In this document: positions 54,367-64,000 of the stretch, in pieces
Layout of the letters: each line of letters begins with the position of its first letter
Numbering within the stretch: the first letter of the stretch is position 1
Origin: Multifurca ochricompacta
Lineage: Eukaryota > Basidiomycota > Agaricomycetes > Russulales > Russulaceae
Assembly: GCA_022496185.1 (NCBI GenBank)
Contig: WTXG01000063.1
Coordinates: 62,001-126,000, forward strand
Length of the DNA: 64,000 nt
Direction of reading: 5' to 3'
Notes under the pieces: generated by a model
What the model saw: only the letters and a program-made list of their open reading frames with translations
What the model was told of the DNA's origin: nothing
Databases searched by the model: none
Program-made: the position numbers and the translations under genes

Positions 54367-54534
54367 TCGTGCGCGAACCATCAAGTGACACTTCTGTGGC
54401 TGCTCCTAACCCTCCAGAAGCTCTTGGAGAGCCCCAATTATAAAATTTTCCAGTCAACCACCATCATCAAGCTTGAGCCTTGCTCGCTTTGCTGGTTGTT
54501 TAGCTAGAGAACACAAATATACATACCCGTTGTG

Positions 54535-57500
54535 ATGAGCTATTCTGCTCAACCCTCCTCAGAGGGCTGGGATGACGCTGTCGACCCTGGCCCCCTCCCC
54601 CCCTCCGCGCTAGACCCCCCAGGGGTTCAAACGAACCCCATCCCCGTATCCTCATCCTCCTCGGATGGCTCTTCCATCCAAGCCATCGACATGGCCGTCG
54701 AGCCAACCTCTCCCCCTCCCTACCAACAACCCCACTCCTCAGGACTGGATTTTCTGGCCCAACTCATACCAAACCCCATCCAAACCTCCACACCCATACA
54801 AACCACCATCCTTCAACCCACCCTCCTCAACCGAGCCCCTGTCGACCCACTCGACATCTATGAAACTGACTTCCGCATCTCATCAGCTGATGCGGCCACC
54901 GCTGATGCCCTCGCTGAGCGCGTCCGCACCGAAGCCGTTCAACTCCGCCATGTCGCGGCCGGCCACTCACTCTACTACTGGGCGACAGACCTCAACACTG
55001 TCGTCAACAACGACCTCAATCTCACTGCTCACCGCGCAACCGCAGCAGCCACAATCACCAACGCCATGCTAGATGCTGGCACTCATGCACCTAACGAAGA
55101 CAATGTCTCGAATGTGGGGCTCGACCCCCCGTCCTGGCAACGCCTAGTCCGCAGCACCCTGGCTGCTTTAATCAGAGGTACGCTGCGTTCCCCCAACCTC
55201 ACCACCCTAACAGATGACCCGGGGGCCCCGGGCTTGGATGCAACCTCCATCCACCCGGACAACCCCGTGGTCAACACCCCTCGGGAGCATATCTACTCCA
55301 TGCTCCAACACCTCGTGGACCTCTACGCCCCCACCAACTCCGCTTCCCGAACAGCAGAGTTCGAACAGATACGACGAAATTTCCATGCTCGCCTCACGGC
55401 TGCAACAGAAGCTCAGACCAAACGGCAATTCCTGGTTGCCGGCACAGATCAGAAAATCCGCCAAGAACTCGAACAAGAGCTCCGCGCTACCATACGCCAC
55501 GACCTTGAGTCCCAAAGGGACGCACTCACGGAAGACATCCGACGAGTCATGCGTGACGAGATTTCCAGAGACATAACCACCTGGCGGGTGATGTACCGTG
55601 AAGAGCGGTTCCAACGCGCCCGCTCCGAGATTGATGCTGCCCTTGCTGCTGACCTTTCTCGAACCTCTGCCGCAGACCTTGAACGCACCCCACGCAAGAA
55701 GGCCAAAGTCACCAAACGCCGCGCTTCAATCTCTACGGTCACGCAGCCCCTCTTTTTGGACGACAACGACTCGACACCCACAACGTCAGCCGTCCCTTCC
55801 CGTGCTGCCTCTCCGGACACGTCACCAAAACGCAAGTCCCATCCCCTACCCCCACCACCCACCAACGTCTCCATGGGCTCAACCCAGAGAGACCTGGACA
55901 CCAAGATGGAGATGGTAGATGAGCTGAATCGTCGACCCACAACCCCGCTCTCCTACCGCGACCCCACACCCCCACCTGCCCCACCACTGGCGCTGACCCA
56001 GCCTCCCACCGAACAACCGATCCTCAATGCCTTCCTCGACAAATTCAATGAAGTTAACCGCGCCCTAAATTTGATCATGGAAAGGATACTGGTGCTTGAA
56101 GGTACGCCGGTCACAGCTGCTAATGCCCGTGCACCCCCTCCAGTCCGACCCCCTGCGGCCCCGCCCGCCCGCCCAACCGCACAGCGTGCTGCCCAGCCTG
56201 ACACCACGGCTGTGCCTCCTGCCACGACAACCCCCACTCTACCGACCCCTCCCGCTGCGGGCCCCATCGTCACTCTGCAAACGATGGCCCAGCAACAGGC
56301 GGCCCTGACCTTCGCCCAAGCTGCCGTGGCCAAACAGAACCGCACAGCAACGGGCAACCCAAAACGCAATGCCCCCCCACCCACCACAGCGCTCACCACG
56401 GCCGCACCCAACCCCAACATCACAGAGATGTCCATCCTCCTGCCCGCTCTCCCGCGGAAGGTCCTCTCGCGAGGCATGGCCCCAGTCCCTGAACTGGTAC
56501 TCAAATGCCGTGCCGCCCTTCAAAAAGCCCACCCCGCCGCGCCCCCGCTCCTGGGAGGCCGCTGGTCCATTGGTGTGGACAAGTCCAAAGGTAACTTCAT
56601 CCTCTCTTTCTCCGGGTCTGTCCCGGTCATCTCTCTCCTTCCCCTGGAGCCCACACTCCAAAAGATCTTCCATGGGGGCTCTCTTGTCCCCACCTGTGGC
56701 TGGACATGGTTCCAGATGAGAAACACCCTCACTTCTGATGGAAGTGGAGTTGTTTTCTCTCCGGCTGCCCTCTGGCAGGAACTCCGGAAGAACGCCATCT
56801 TCCGGGAGGCCCTTTTCCCTGCCCCTCCCCGCTGGCAGATCAATCCTGCCAACATCACCGCCCTGTCACACACAGTGGTCTTTGCTGTTGTGGGACTCAC
56901 CCCTGTACAACTGACTTCCCTCAGGATGACACCAACATACATGTTTGGCCGTGCTGTCCGCCTGGTCGTCTGTGGTGATGCACCCACTGTTACCCAGTGT
57001 GGTCGCTGCCACCGTGTCGGCCACCGTGCCAACACATTAAACCGTCACTCTGGGAAGCCAATCTGCCCGCTCCCGCCTTCGAAGGTGCTCTGCCACATTT
57101 GTGGACGGGACCACCACTCCTCTGTGCATGATGCTGTCTGTACAGGCCCCCATGCAATTGCAGGCAGATGCGACTGCAAGTTCAAATGCCTCCTGTGTGG
57201 GCTCACTGGACACCATGCACGCTCACCGCACTGTACCAAGCGTGGAGGTGGTGCATGGGCACCTCCACCCCTTGCTCCCCTACCAACAACCGCATCACCC
57301 ACTGGCATGGCGTCCCCAGATGCTGTGGCTCCCCAGGACGTTGCAGCCCCTGTGCAGGGCACAACTACTGGTGTGATGCCGACACTGGGCCAACAGCGTG
57401 CTCAGATGGAGGCTGATGGTTTCACCTTGGCCAAAAAGAAAAAGGCCACATCCAACCCCGCCCCCCCAATGATCCTAATGGCGTGCCCTGATGCCAGGAT

Positions 57501-58065
57501 GACCACATCCAAGCCCAAGGCCCGACCTGCCCCACCACCCCACCCTCCCTTGTCAACCTTGATCACCATGACAGATAACATCTTAGGCCCCGCCCAACCC
57601 GGCTCCTCCGAGGGCCCACCACCCCTCCCTTCCTGCTCACCAGCACATACCTTAGCTACCCCCTCCACCCCCCTTCCCTGCTCACCCCAGGACATCATCA
57701 TCCATGATGCCATCCCCCAACCTAACCCCACCGCCTCTGAACATGGTAGAGTGGTAGAACTCAACCGTGCTGCTCAGGCAGCCATGTTAATTAATTTCAC
57801 AGGCCCCCTTGCGGGCAAGCTCAATGACATGGGAGTTGCTCACCTTGACCTCATTCGCAAATCCCTCTGCACTACTGATGCTTACCGAGAACTCCATTTC
57901 ACTGACAAGCTCCTTGGTGGCAATGGCAACTGCCTCCACCTCGTTTCCCTGCTACAGGATACCCCTGAACACACAGACATAATGCGCTTCCTTTATGTTG
58001 CCTATGCCCACATCCTGAGCAACGGCGAGCCCTCCAGCTCGCAAGACCCATATGCAACTCACTAA
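54535..58065 (+). CDS. LINE ORF1 (Gag-like, zinc-knuckle protein)
   Basis: Intact frame of 1,176 residues from ATG 54535. Composition is Pro/Ala/Thr-rich and probably disordered, with a charged helical segment (about 285-360: ERFQRARSEIDAALAADL) and a conserved region before the knuckles (LLGGRWSIGVDKSKGNFILSF, VTQCGRCHRVGHRANTLNRH). The cluster near residues 822-905 holds CGRCHRVGH, CHICGRDHH and CLLCGLTGHH knuckles plus a CDCKFKC motif. It would bind the element RNA and form a ribonucleoprotein with ORF2. It ends in TAATCATG, two bases ahead of the ORF2 start, so ORF2 is probably made by termination-reinitiation. ORF1 is unusually long for a fungal LINE. Confidence 0.93.
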   Translation: MSYSAQPSSEGWDDAVDPGPLPPSALDPPGVQTNPIPVSSSSSDGSSIQAIDMAVEPTSPPPYQQPHSSGLDFLAQLIPNPIQTSTPIQTTILQPTLLNRAPVDPLDIYETDFRISSADAATADALAERVRTEAVQLRHVAAGHSLYYWATDLNTVVNNDLNLTAHRATAAATITNAMLDAGTHAPNEDNVSNVGLDPPSWQRLVRSTLAALIRGTLRSPNLTTLTDDPGAPGLDATSIHPDNPVVNTPREHIYSMLQHLVDLYAPTNSASRTAEFEQIRRNFHARLTAATEAQTKRQFLVAGTDQKIRQELEQELRATIRHDLESQRDALTEDIRRVMRDEISRDITTWRVMYREERFQRARSEIDAALAADLSRTSAADLERTPRKKAKVTKRRASISTVTQPLFLDDNDSTPTTSAVPSRAASPDTSPKRKSHPLPPPPTNVSMGSTQRDLDTKMEMVDELNRRPTTPLSYRDPTPPPAPPLALTQPPTEQPILNAFLDKFNEVNRALNLIMERILVLEGTPVTAANARAPPPVRPPAAPPARPTAQRAAQPDTTAVPPATTTPTLPTPPAAGPIVTLQTMAQQQAALTFAQAAVAKQNRTATGNPKRNAPPPTTALTTAAPNPNITEMSILLPALPRKVLSRGMAPVPELVLKCRAALQKAHPAAPPLLGGRWSIGVDKSKGNFILSFSGSVPVISLLPLEPTLQKIFHGGSLVPTCGWTWFQMRNTLTSDGSGVVFSPAALWQELRKNAIFREALFPAPPRWQINPANITALSHTVVFAVVGLTPVQLTSLRMTPTYMFGRAVRLVVCGDAPTVTQCGRCHRVGHRANTLNRHSGKPICPLPPSKVLCHICGRDHHSSVHDAVCTGPHAIAGRCDCKFKCLLCGLTGHHARSPHCTKRGGGAWAPPPLAPLPTTASPTGMASPDAVAPQDVAAPVQGTTTGVMPTLGQQRAQMEADGFTLAKKKKATSNPAPPMILMACPDARMTTSKPKARPAPPPHPPLSTLITMTDNILGPAQPGSSEGPPPLPSCSPAHTLATPSTPLPCSPQDIIIHDAIPQPNPTASEHGRVVELNRAAQAAMLINFTGPLAGKLNDMGVAHLDLIRKSLCTTDAYRELHFTDKLLGGNGNCLHLVSLLQDTPEHTDIMRFLYVAYAHILSNGEPSSSQDPYATH

Positions 58066-58067
58066 TC

Positions 58068-61000
58068 ATGTCACGCATCTCCATCCTTAGTGTTAACATG
58101 CGACGCCGCAATGCTAACATGCACGCGTTGCTCAACACAAACAAGTCTGACCACATCATTCTTGTCCAAGAACCGTGGTTTTCCAGAATTGGTACTGCCC
58201 GCTCGGATGTAGCTCATGCTGGGGTGGATGTGCTGGGGGCAGCCATCCACCCCTCCTGGGATGTTCACTATCCGGGACTGACCCCTGGCCAGCGAGCCAA
58301 AGTCATCATTTACGTTCGGAAATTCCAACCCAATGATACACACACTCCTTTCTCCGCCACCCTCACTATACGACAGGAGATGGTCTCCCACCCCTCATTG
58401 ATGATTGCTGACCTTCGGATTGGGCCGCACACCCTCCGACTGGCCAACTTTTACAATGATGTTGCTGACCCCTCCGCACTACACACTCTCTTCCTACTCT
58501 CTTTTTCTCCAACCACCCCCTGGTCCTTGCAGGGGATTTCAATCTCCACCACCCAGACTGGTCCCCTCATGGACTTACCACCTCCCCCCACGCCATGGAG
58601 CTTCTAGACTGGGCCGCGGGTCAGGATCTTACCCTCATGTCCACGCCAGGTGTCATAACCAGATGTGGACATGCGCGCGAGATGCCCAGCACCCTAGACC
58701 TAGTCTGGACCAGCTCAGCTCTAACGTGCACTAACACCCTATCCACCCCACAGGTTGACTGGCAAGCCTCCCTTGGCTCTGACCATGCAGGCATCCGCTT
58801 TGTCTGGCGACATGACATACTAGCCCAAACACCTGGACCTGCTAGGCTCAGGTACTCACTAGAAGTTTCGCAGGCTGATCACAAAGCTTGGCTGGACTCC
58901 CTTAAGTTCCTCCTCCCTCCCTTATCCGCTCCGGCTACTCCTGATGAGGTTGACTGCTTCGCAGACACCATCATGGATGCCATCACCTCCTCAGCAGACC
59001 TCTGGCTGTCAAAACCCATCACCCCTCGTGCAAAACGCTCTCGCTGGTGGCGGCCCTCTTGTTCCCAGGCTGTCTCAGCACTGTGCCTCACCCCTCCTGG
59101 GGACCATTCTGAGAAGCATCGCTTACAGAATGCACTCCGTAAGGAGATACGGTCTGCTAAGCGTGACTGGACAGACAAGGCCCTTGCGACACAAGGGATC
59201 TGGGATGTAGCCCGGTGGCGCCTAGGGCGCCGCTCGGCTAACATACCCACTCTTCGCCGACCAAATGGCCCCCTGTTGTGGGATAGATTGGACATTGAAG
59301 ACGTGTTGGCAGCACGCTTCTTTGGCACTGAAACATCCCCTGTCCCGGAGTCCTTCCAGGATGACCCCCCAGCCCTCCCTCAGAGAGACTGGCACCTGTT
59401 CTCCAAGTCTGAGATCCACGACTTGCTCATGCGCACTAAGTCCACCTCTGCACCGGGCCTCTCTAAGATCAGCTGGGCTATTTTGAAAGATGCCTGGGAT
59501 ACCATTGGCACATGGATCACCATGCTCTTCAATGCCTCACTCTCTTTGTCTCATGTCCCCTCCCGCTGGAAGGCTGCGCTTACAGTAGTCTTGCCTAAGC
59601 CTGACCGACTGGACTACTCCCTTGCCAAGGCATATCGCCCTATCTCCCTCCTGGAGACCCTTGGCAAGCTTCTGGAAAAGTGCGTGGCCAAACGCCTTAC
59701 ATTTGACATTGACACACACCAGACTCTTTCCTCTGCACAATTCGGGGCACGCGCGCATTCCTGCTGCCTCAACTCTGCTCTCTCACTTGTTCATGATGTC
59801 ACCATGGCCCAGTCCCGCAGCTTTGTCTGTGGAATTGTCCTCTTTGACATATCAGGTTTCTTTGATCACATCCACCCTGCTCGATGTGCCCACATCATCT
59901 CCCAACTGGGCCACCACCCCAGCCTGTCTGGCTGGATACATTCCTTCCTCACTGGCCGCACGGCCTCACTCTCATTCAACAACACCACTGGGCCCCCAAT
60001 CCCACTCCACATCGGCACCCCACAAGGTTCCCCACTCTCCCCTGTCCTATCCACACTCTACACGAGCCCCCTCCTTGCATTGGCTGCTAAGTGGACAGGA
60101 TGCCGTCTATCCATGTATGTGGATGACGGCCTCCTGTTTGCTTGGGGTGCCACCTGGGACGATGTCACGACCTCATTAGAGGCACACTTCCGCATTGTAC
60201 TGGATTGGCTGTCCCGGGCTGGGATGTCCACTGACCCAGACAAGACAGAAGCCCTCTTCTTCTCGAGAGCTAGGACCCGGAACCTCCCTCCCCCTCACAT
60301 CTGGCTGCCAGACCCGGAACACAACACATACTTCAAGGTTGTACCCAGTCCCTCAGTTCGATACCTTGGTTTTTACTTTACCAAGAACCTCTCTTGGTGC
60401 CCGCATGTACAGATCATGTGCCGACGTGCACGCGCCTCCATCCACACCCTCTCTGCCCTAGGCAACTCTGCCCGAGGCATCACTATGGCTAACTGGCGCC
60501 TTGTCCTTAATGCCATCTGCCTCCCAGTCCTGTCCTATGGGTGCCAACTCTGGATAGGTACCAAACAATCCACTGGACTAATCAAGCTCCTACAGGGAGT
60601 CACCAATCAGATTGTCCACAAGATAGCTGGGGCCTTTCACACCACACCCCGTGCCCCCCTCCATGAGCTAATCCGGTTCCTTCCCATGAAACAGTACATC
60701 CACAAACTCGCAGATGTCTCTTCCCTCCGGATCCGTTCCCTTCCCCCCTCCTCACAGATCTCCCTCCGTCTACATGGACCCTCAGATGAGTCCCTTGGGA
60801 CACGTCGACGGGCCCGCAGGAAGACCTCCCCACCCATGGTCCCCACTCCTCTGACCACTCTCACAGCACGGACCCCTGACCTGGTCTACACTGCTGATGT
60901 GCTTGCACTTGCCCCCTGGGACCTGCCATCCTGGGACGGACAAGTAAGCTTGCTGGGAGTTGTGCCCCCAAAAGACCGCCAATTGCAGATAGCGGAGCTC

Positions 61001-62047
61001 ATGGCCCTACCACGCGCTGACGTGTCACTAATCCACACATCACCCATCCTCCACAAGAGAAGCCGGCGTGATCGTACCCTGGTTGGTGCCTCGGCATCGA
61101 CCCTTCTTGAATGTCGAGGGGAGTACACAATGGCATGGTGCTGTGGAGTAGGGCTGACACAAACCGACGTCAACATCTTCGGTATGGCGCAAACCATGCA
61201 ATGGTTATGCGACTTTTACTCTACAGGGGCAGTTCCAGCCCACATCTACGTTACGTGCTCTTCTTCCTCTCTTCTCCTTTCCCTTCCTGCTCGAGACCCC
61301 AAACGATTTACAGGTCCTTTCGTTCTCTTCCAATGCTCACTATCCAACTTTCTTTCTTCTCATCCAGACACCCGTCTCACATTTATGTGGGTACCCGCAA
61401 TGAAGACTTACAGCGCCGCACTCGTATCAAGGAAGGCAGCAACCCACATGTGTTCTACCTCCCCCCTAGCTGCACTCAATGAGCGACCCTCCCCAGCCAA
61501 ATTCCGCTCTCTATCCCGCCTCCGGGCTTTTGACAACTGGCGCCAGGAGTGGCTACGCCTCCGGGCTACTGCTGGCTCCAGTGACAACCAAGCCTACACC
61601 ATCTCCCTCCCCACCCCGCCTTCAGGCTACAACCACCCCCTCTGGTCTGCCGCAACTAAACCCCGGTCAAAAACCCCTGGTGACAAAACCAAGATCTATT
61701 ATGGCCGGCTTACCACATCCACAGCCATGCGCCTAGCCACAGGCCATGCCTTCACTGCAGAGTACGCTGCACGCTTCCATCCCAACAAACCTGAGGCTGA
61801 TCGCCTCTGCCACTGTGACAACTCCACCCCCTACTCCCTTGAACATGTCCTGCTTGACTGCCCCCTCCATGACCTACCCCGCATGGAACATTGCTACCGC
61901 ATCACCTTACTCCCCCGGTCTACACCCATGGACTGGCCCGCCATCTTCAACAATAAGTTCCTCTCAGAGGACTTACTCTCCTTTATAGAACACTCCCGTG
62001 CCTTCACGGCACCACCTGCCTCCTTACGACCTCGCAAGCCTGGATGA
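58068..62047 (+). pseudogene. LINE ORF2: AP endonuclease, reverse transcriptase, RNase H-like, zinc finger (one frameshift)
   Basis: Starts MSRISILSVNMRRRNANMHA with the endonuclease N-terminus and ILVQEPWF. Frame is lost at the T5 run 58502-58506; one more T restores GDFNLHHPDW, then LGSDHAGIRF (SDH motif). RT domain: AYRPISLLETLGKLLEKCVA, SAQFGARAHSCCLNSA, VLFDISGFFDHIHP, GTPQGSPLSP, MYVDDGLLFAW. Then a divergent RNase H-like stretch (about 61080-61460) and a C-terminal CHCDNSTPYSLEHVLLDCP zinc motif, all as in Tad/I-group elements. The enzyme nicks target DNA and copies the RNA at the nick. About 1,326 residues if the frame were continuous. Confidence 0.94.
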
Positions 62048-62332
62048 GTTGAGCAAGGGTCATCAGGTAAGTCCCAGTTTGTAAATTCACGAACAGTCAT
62101 TACCCTACCACACGCACTCTCTTTGAAACACCATCTTTGATTGCCCTCTCCCTAACCAAACCCATATTCTTTCCCCCCTTTTATCTCCACTCTTTCAATT
62201 AAGACCTTTCCACCAAGTGTGGTTTTACAATTCACTATTTTACCAAAATAGTTACCATCGTACACTTAGTAGCTACTCTGTCCCGTAGTAGCCGCGCGAC
62301 TTGGGACAAACCCTGAAGCGCGAATAAATTCG

Positions 62333-62336
<4 letters not shown>

Positions 62337-62364
<28 letters not shown>
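62337..62364 (+). other. LINE poly-A tail
   Basis: Run of A after AATTCGATTTT, directly before the 3' target duplication. An AATAAA signal lies 17 bp upstream. Confidence 0.95.
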
Positions 62365-62378
62365 CCCTATCGTGCGCG

Positions 62379-62577
62379 TTGCCACAGCACGTGCAGCACG
62401 TGCATCACTGTTGTTCATGCAACGCGCGACGCGGACGGTCAGTTGGCAGTTTGTAGAAGCCAGACACTCGTACTGGCAATTCAGAAGTGTAAGTTCATTA
62501 GAAGATACCACCTTCCCCGATTATCGACTTACAATCAATCGTGAGTGATTTTCACCATGTTCTTCTTGTCTCACAAT
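62379..62577. other. Upstream region of FunK1 copy B
   Basis: Between the LINE 3' duplication and the kinase-like sequence. It may include the promoter; TCTTGTCTCACAA before 62578 matches the same segment before the copy A start. No other feature. Confidence 0.5.
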
Positions 62578-62644
62578 ATGTCCAAACTCAGATATTCCCC
62601 AGGAAGTCAAGCCCAAAAAGATTCACCTCGGCCGGCACCACTAA

Positions 62645-64000
62645 ATGACCTTCGACGCTTGCGAAAGATTCGTCGGACCCGTGCCCGTAAACGAATTTTT
62701 AAAAGAATTTGTCTCAGGAGCACAAGAAAGACGACCAACAAATGAAATATTGTTTCCCCACTCATCCATCTCACAACGTGAAGACGAATTTGCAAGTCGA
62801 CTCCTCCATTTAATCTATGCATACTTCCACACTTACAACGAGGATAGATTCAAGCAATCGAGGTATCTGGTATTTGTCCCAAACTGAAATTTATCAATAC
62901 CACTTCTCGCCGAGACAAATCACGCCGTTCGAAACCCAATATCTCCATCTATTCGGGGTGCACGGGAAACCTACAGTCATTGAATTGGAAATTGGCCGAC
63001 TTGTGGATCGTGAACAAGAGCGAAAATGAGGATATATTCCGCTTTCTCAGAGAGATGAAGAGGATGAAGGGCGAGGACAAGGACAAGGGCAAGGAAGATG
63101 ACCTGAAGGAAGACGAAGTCGAAGATGAGTTGGAGAGCCGCATGGATACCATTTACCGAATCTGCCGCCAGTTGATTGGCTATGCCTTAGAGCTTCATCA
63201 ATCTCAATTCCGCGTTTTCTCCTTTTCGATCTTTCTTTTTGGCCAAAGGGGTCGCCTCCTTCGATGGGATCGCAGTGGCGTCATATACACAGAATCATTC
63301 GAGTGGCTTACCCAACCCGACACCCTCCTCGAATTCATCTGGAGATTCAATTTCCTCTCCAACGTCGAGCGTGGCCATGACAGCACTGTTACTCCTGTGA
63401 CAGACGACGAAGCAGAGGTAGCACTTCCTAAACTGAAGAGATACCCTGGTTTGGAGAACACCAAGAAGGCAGATCTTCGGAGGTTCCTTGTTCACGACGA
63501 TCGAAGCGCCGATGGAGATCTCAGAGGTTACATTACACCGGGCGCGGTATGGGATACAGGAGGTCTATTTGGTCGCTCTACATTCGGCTATATCGCATTT
63601 GACGTCGCAAGTACAAATCTGGTATACCTCAAGGATTTTTGGAGGACCGACCTTCCTGGAATTCAAAAGGAAGGTGATATATATCACAAGCTACACGACG
63701 CACAGGTGCCCAACATACCAAGACTGGGTCCAGCAGGTGACGTTCCTGTGTCACCTGAGTGCACTGCCACCGCCTCGTTTGCCACACAAAGGACAAGGAC
63801 ACAGGACTATCTGAGAATTCCTGACGGTGAACATGAGTGGTGTCCTGGGCAGCTGCACGTCGATCCATATGTTCACTATCGACTGGTGTTGGAGACCCTT
63901 GGAAAGCCTCTTAGCGCATTCAAATCAACAAGACAGTTGTGCGAAGTTATTCGGGACGCGATCGTAGGTAAGCAATTTCGTTTGTTACTCATGGAATGTA
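62645..64000 (+). pseudogene. FunK1 fungal-type protein kinase, copy B, cut by window edge
   Basis: Homologous to copy A. The frame MTFDACERFVGPVPVNEFLK begins at 62645; the ATG matching copy A (62578) is in another frame here, so the N-terminus is broken or starts at 62645. Exon 1 ends at 62795; exon 2 is 62855-63967 ([47 protein letters not shown]), and the window ends in the next intron, before the catalytic loop. Divergence from copy A is large up to about 63250; beyond that the two are nearly identical. A Lys/Glu/Asp-rich insertion (63055-63130) is specific to this copy. Whether the gene is functional cannot be judged here. Confidence 0.85.

Larger units (their letters stand above)
54376..62364 (+). 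mobile_element. Near-intact Tad-like LINE retrotransposon
   Basis: Target duplications ACCCTATCGTGCGCG at 54361-54375 and 62364-62378, a 3' poly-A tail, and two ORFs give a full-length non-LTR element of about 7.9 kb. ORF2 has one single-base frameshift. The 3' tail (TAGTAGCTACTCTG, GTAGCCGCGCGACTTGGG, AATAAATTCGATTTT) matches the truncated copy at 41860. The first 56 bp after the TSD duplicate flanking sequence rather than belonging clearly to the element. Confidence 0.95.

Noticed and set aside
54535..62047. Single host gene with reverse-transcriptase domain
   Set aside because: TSDs, poly-A tail and the two-ORF structure identify a LINE.

Overview
The window looks like a transposon-rich stretch of a filamentous basidiomycete (Agaricomycete-type) genome. 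The evidence is intron-dense genes with 50-70 bp GT-AG introns, two FunK1-type fungal kinases, F-box/LRR proteins, a TPR-tailed NACHT/NB-ARC (NLR-like) protein, chromodomain Ty3/gypsy elements and a Tad-like LINE. No bacterial signals (operons, Shine-Dalgarno sites) are present. The species cannot be named from the sequence.

Layout. 1-13.4 kb is a nest of mobile elements: three Ty1/copia remnants, then a Tc1/mariner-type element built as two 741-bp inverted arms, whose left arm is split by a complete Ty3/gypsy element on the minus strand (4492-11815, 579-bp LTRs, TSD GTCCC). 13.7-40 kb is the gene-bearing part: NLR-like gene (-), a protein with a degenerate NDP-kinase domain (+), the ERCC1/Rad10 repair protein (+), a low-complexity membrane protein (-), the mitochondrial metalloprotease OMA1 (-), a GH13 alpha-amylase with a CBM20 starch-binding domain (+, 18 exons), two F-box-type genes (+) and a chitin deacetylase (+). 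42.9-45.4 kb is a complete FunK1 kinase; a second, partly near-identical FunK1 copy runs off the right edge at 62.6-64 kb. Between them lie a hAT-like element with GC-rich ends (45780-53433) that contains a second gypsy element (46666-52395, TSD CTTAC), a small hAT-like element (53673-54366), and an almost intact LINE (54376-62364) with 15-bp TSDs and a poly-A tail.

How the parts relate. The host genes are unrelated housekeeping and secreted-enzyme genes: DNA repair with XPF, mitochondrial quality control, starch use, wall chitin modification, and signalling or self/non-self families that are typically expanded in these fungi. They are not a pathway cluster. Both gypsy elements share one architecture (gag, then pol in the overlapping -1 frame, with a C-terminal chromodomain); the first adds an unknown ORF after pol. 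Nearly all coding frameshifts, in transposons and host genes alike, can be read as loss of one base from a short run. That raises the possibility of uncorrected long-read errors rather than real pseudogenes. By contrast, most in-frame stops in the older elements look like C-to-T changes.
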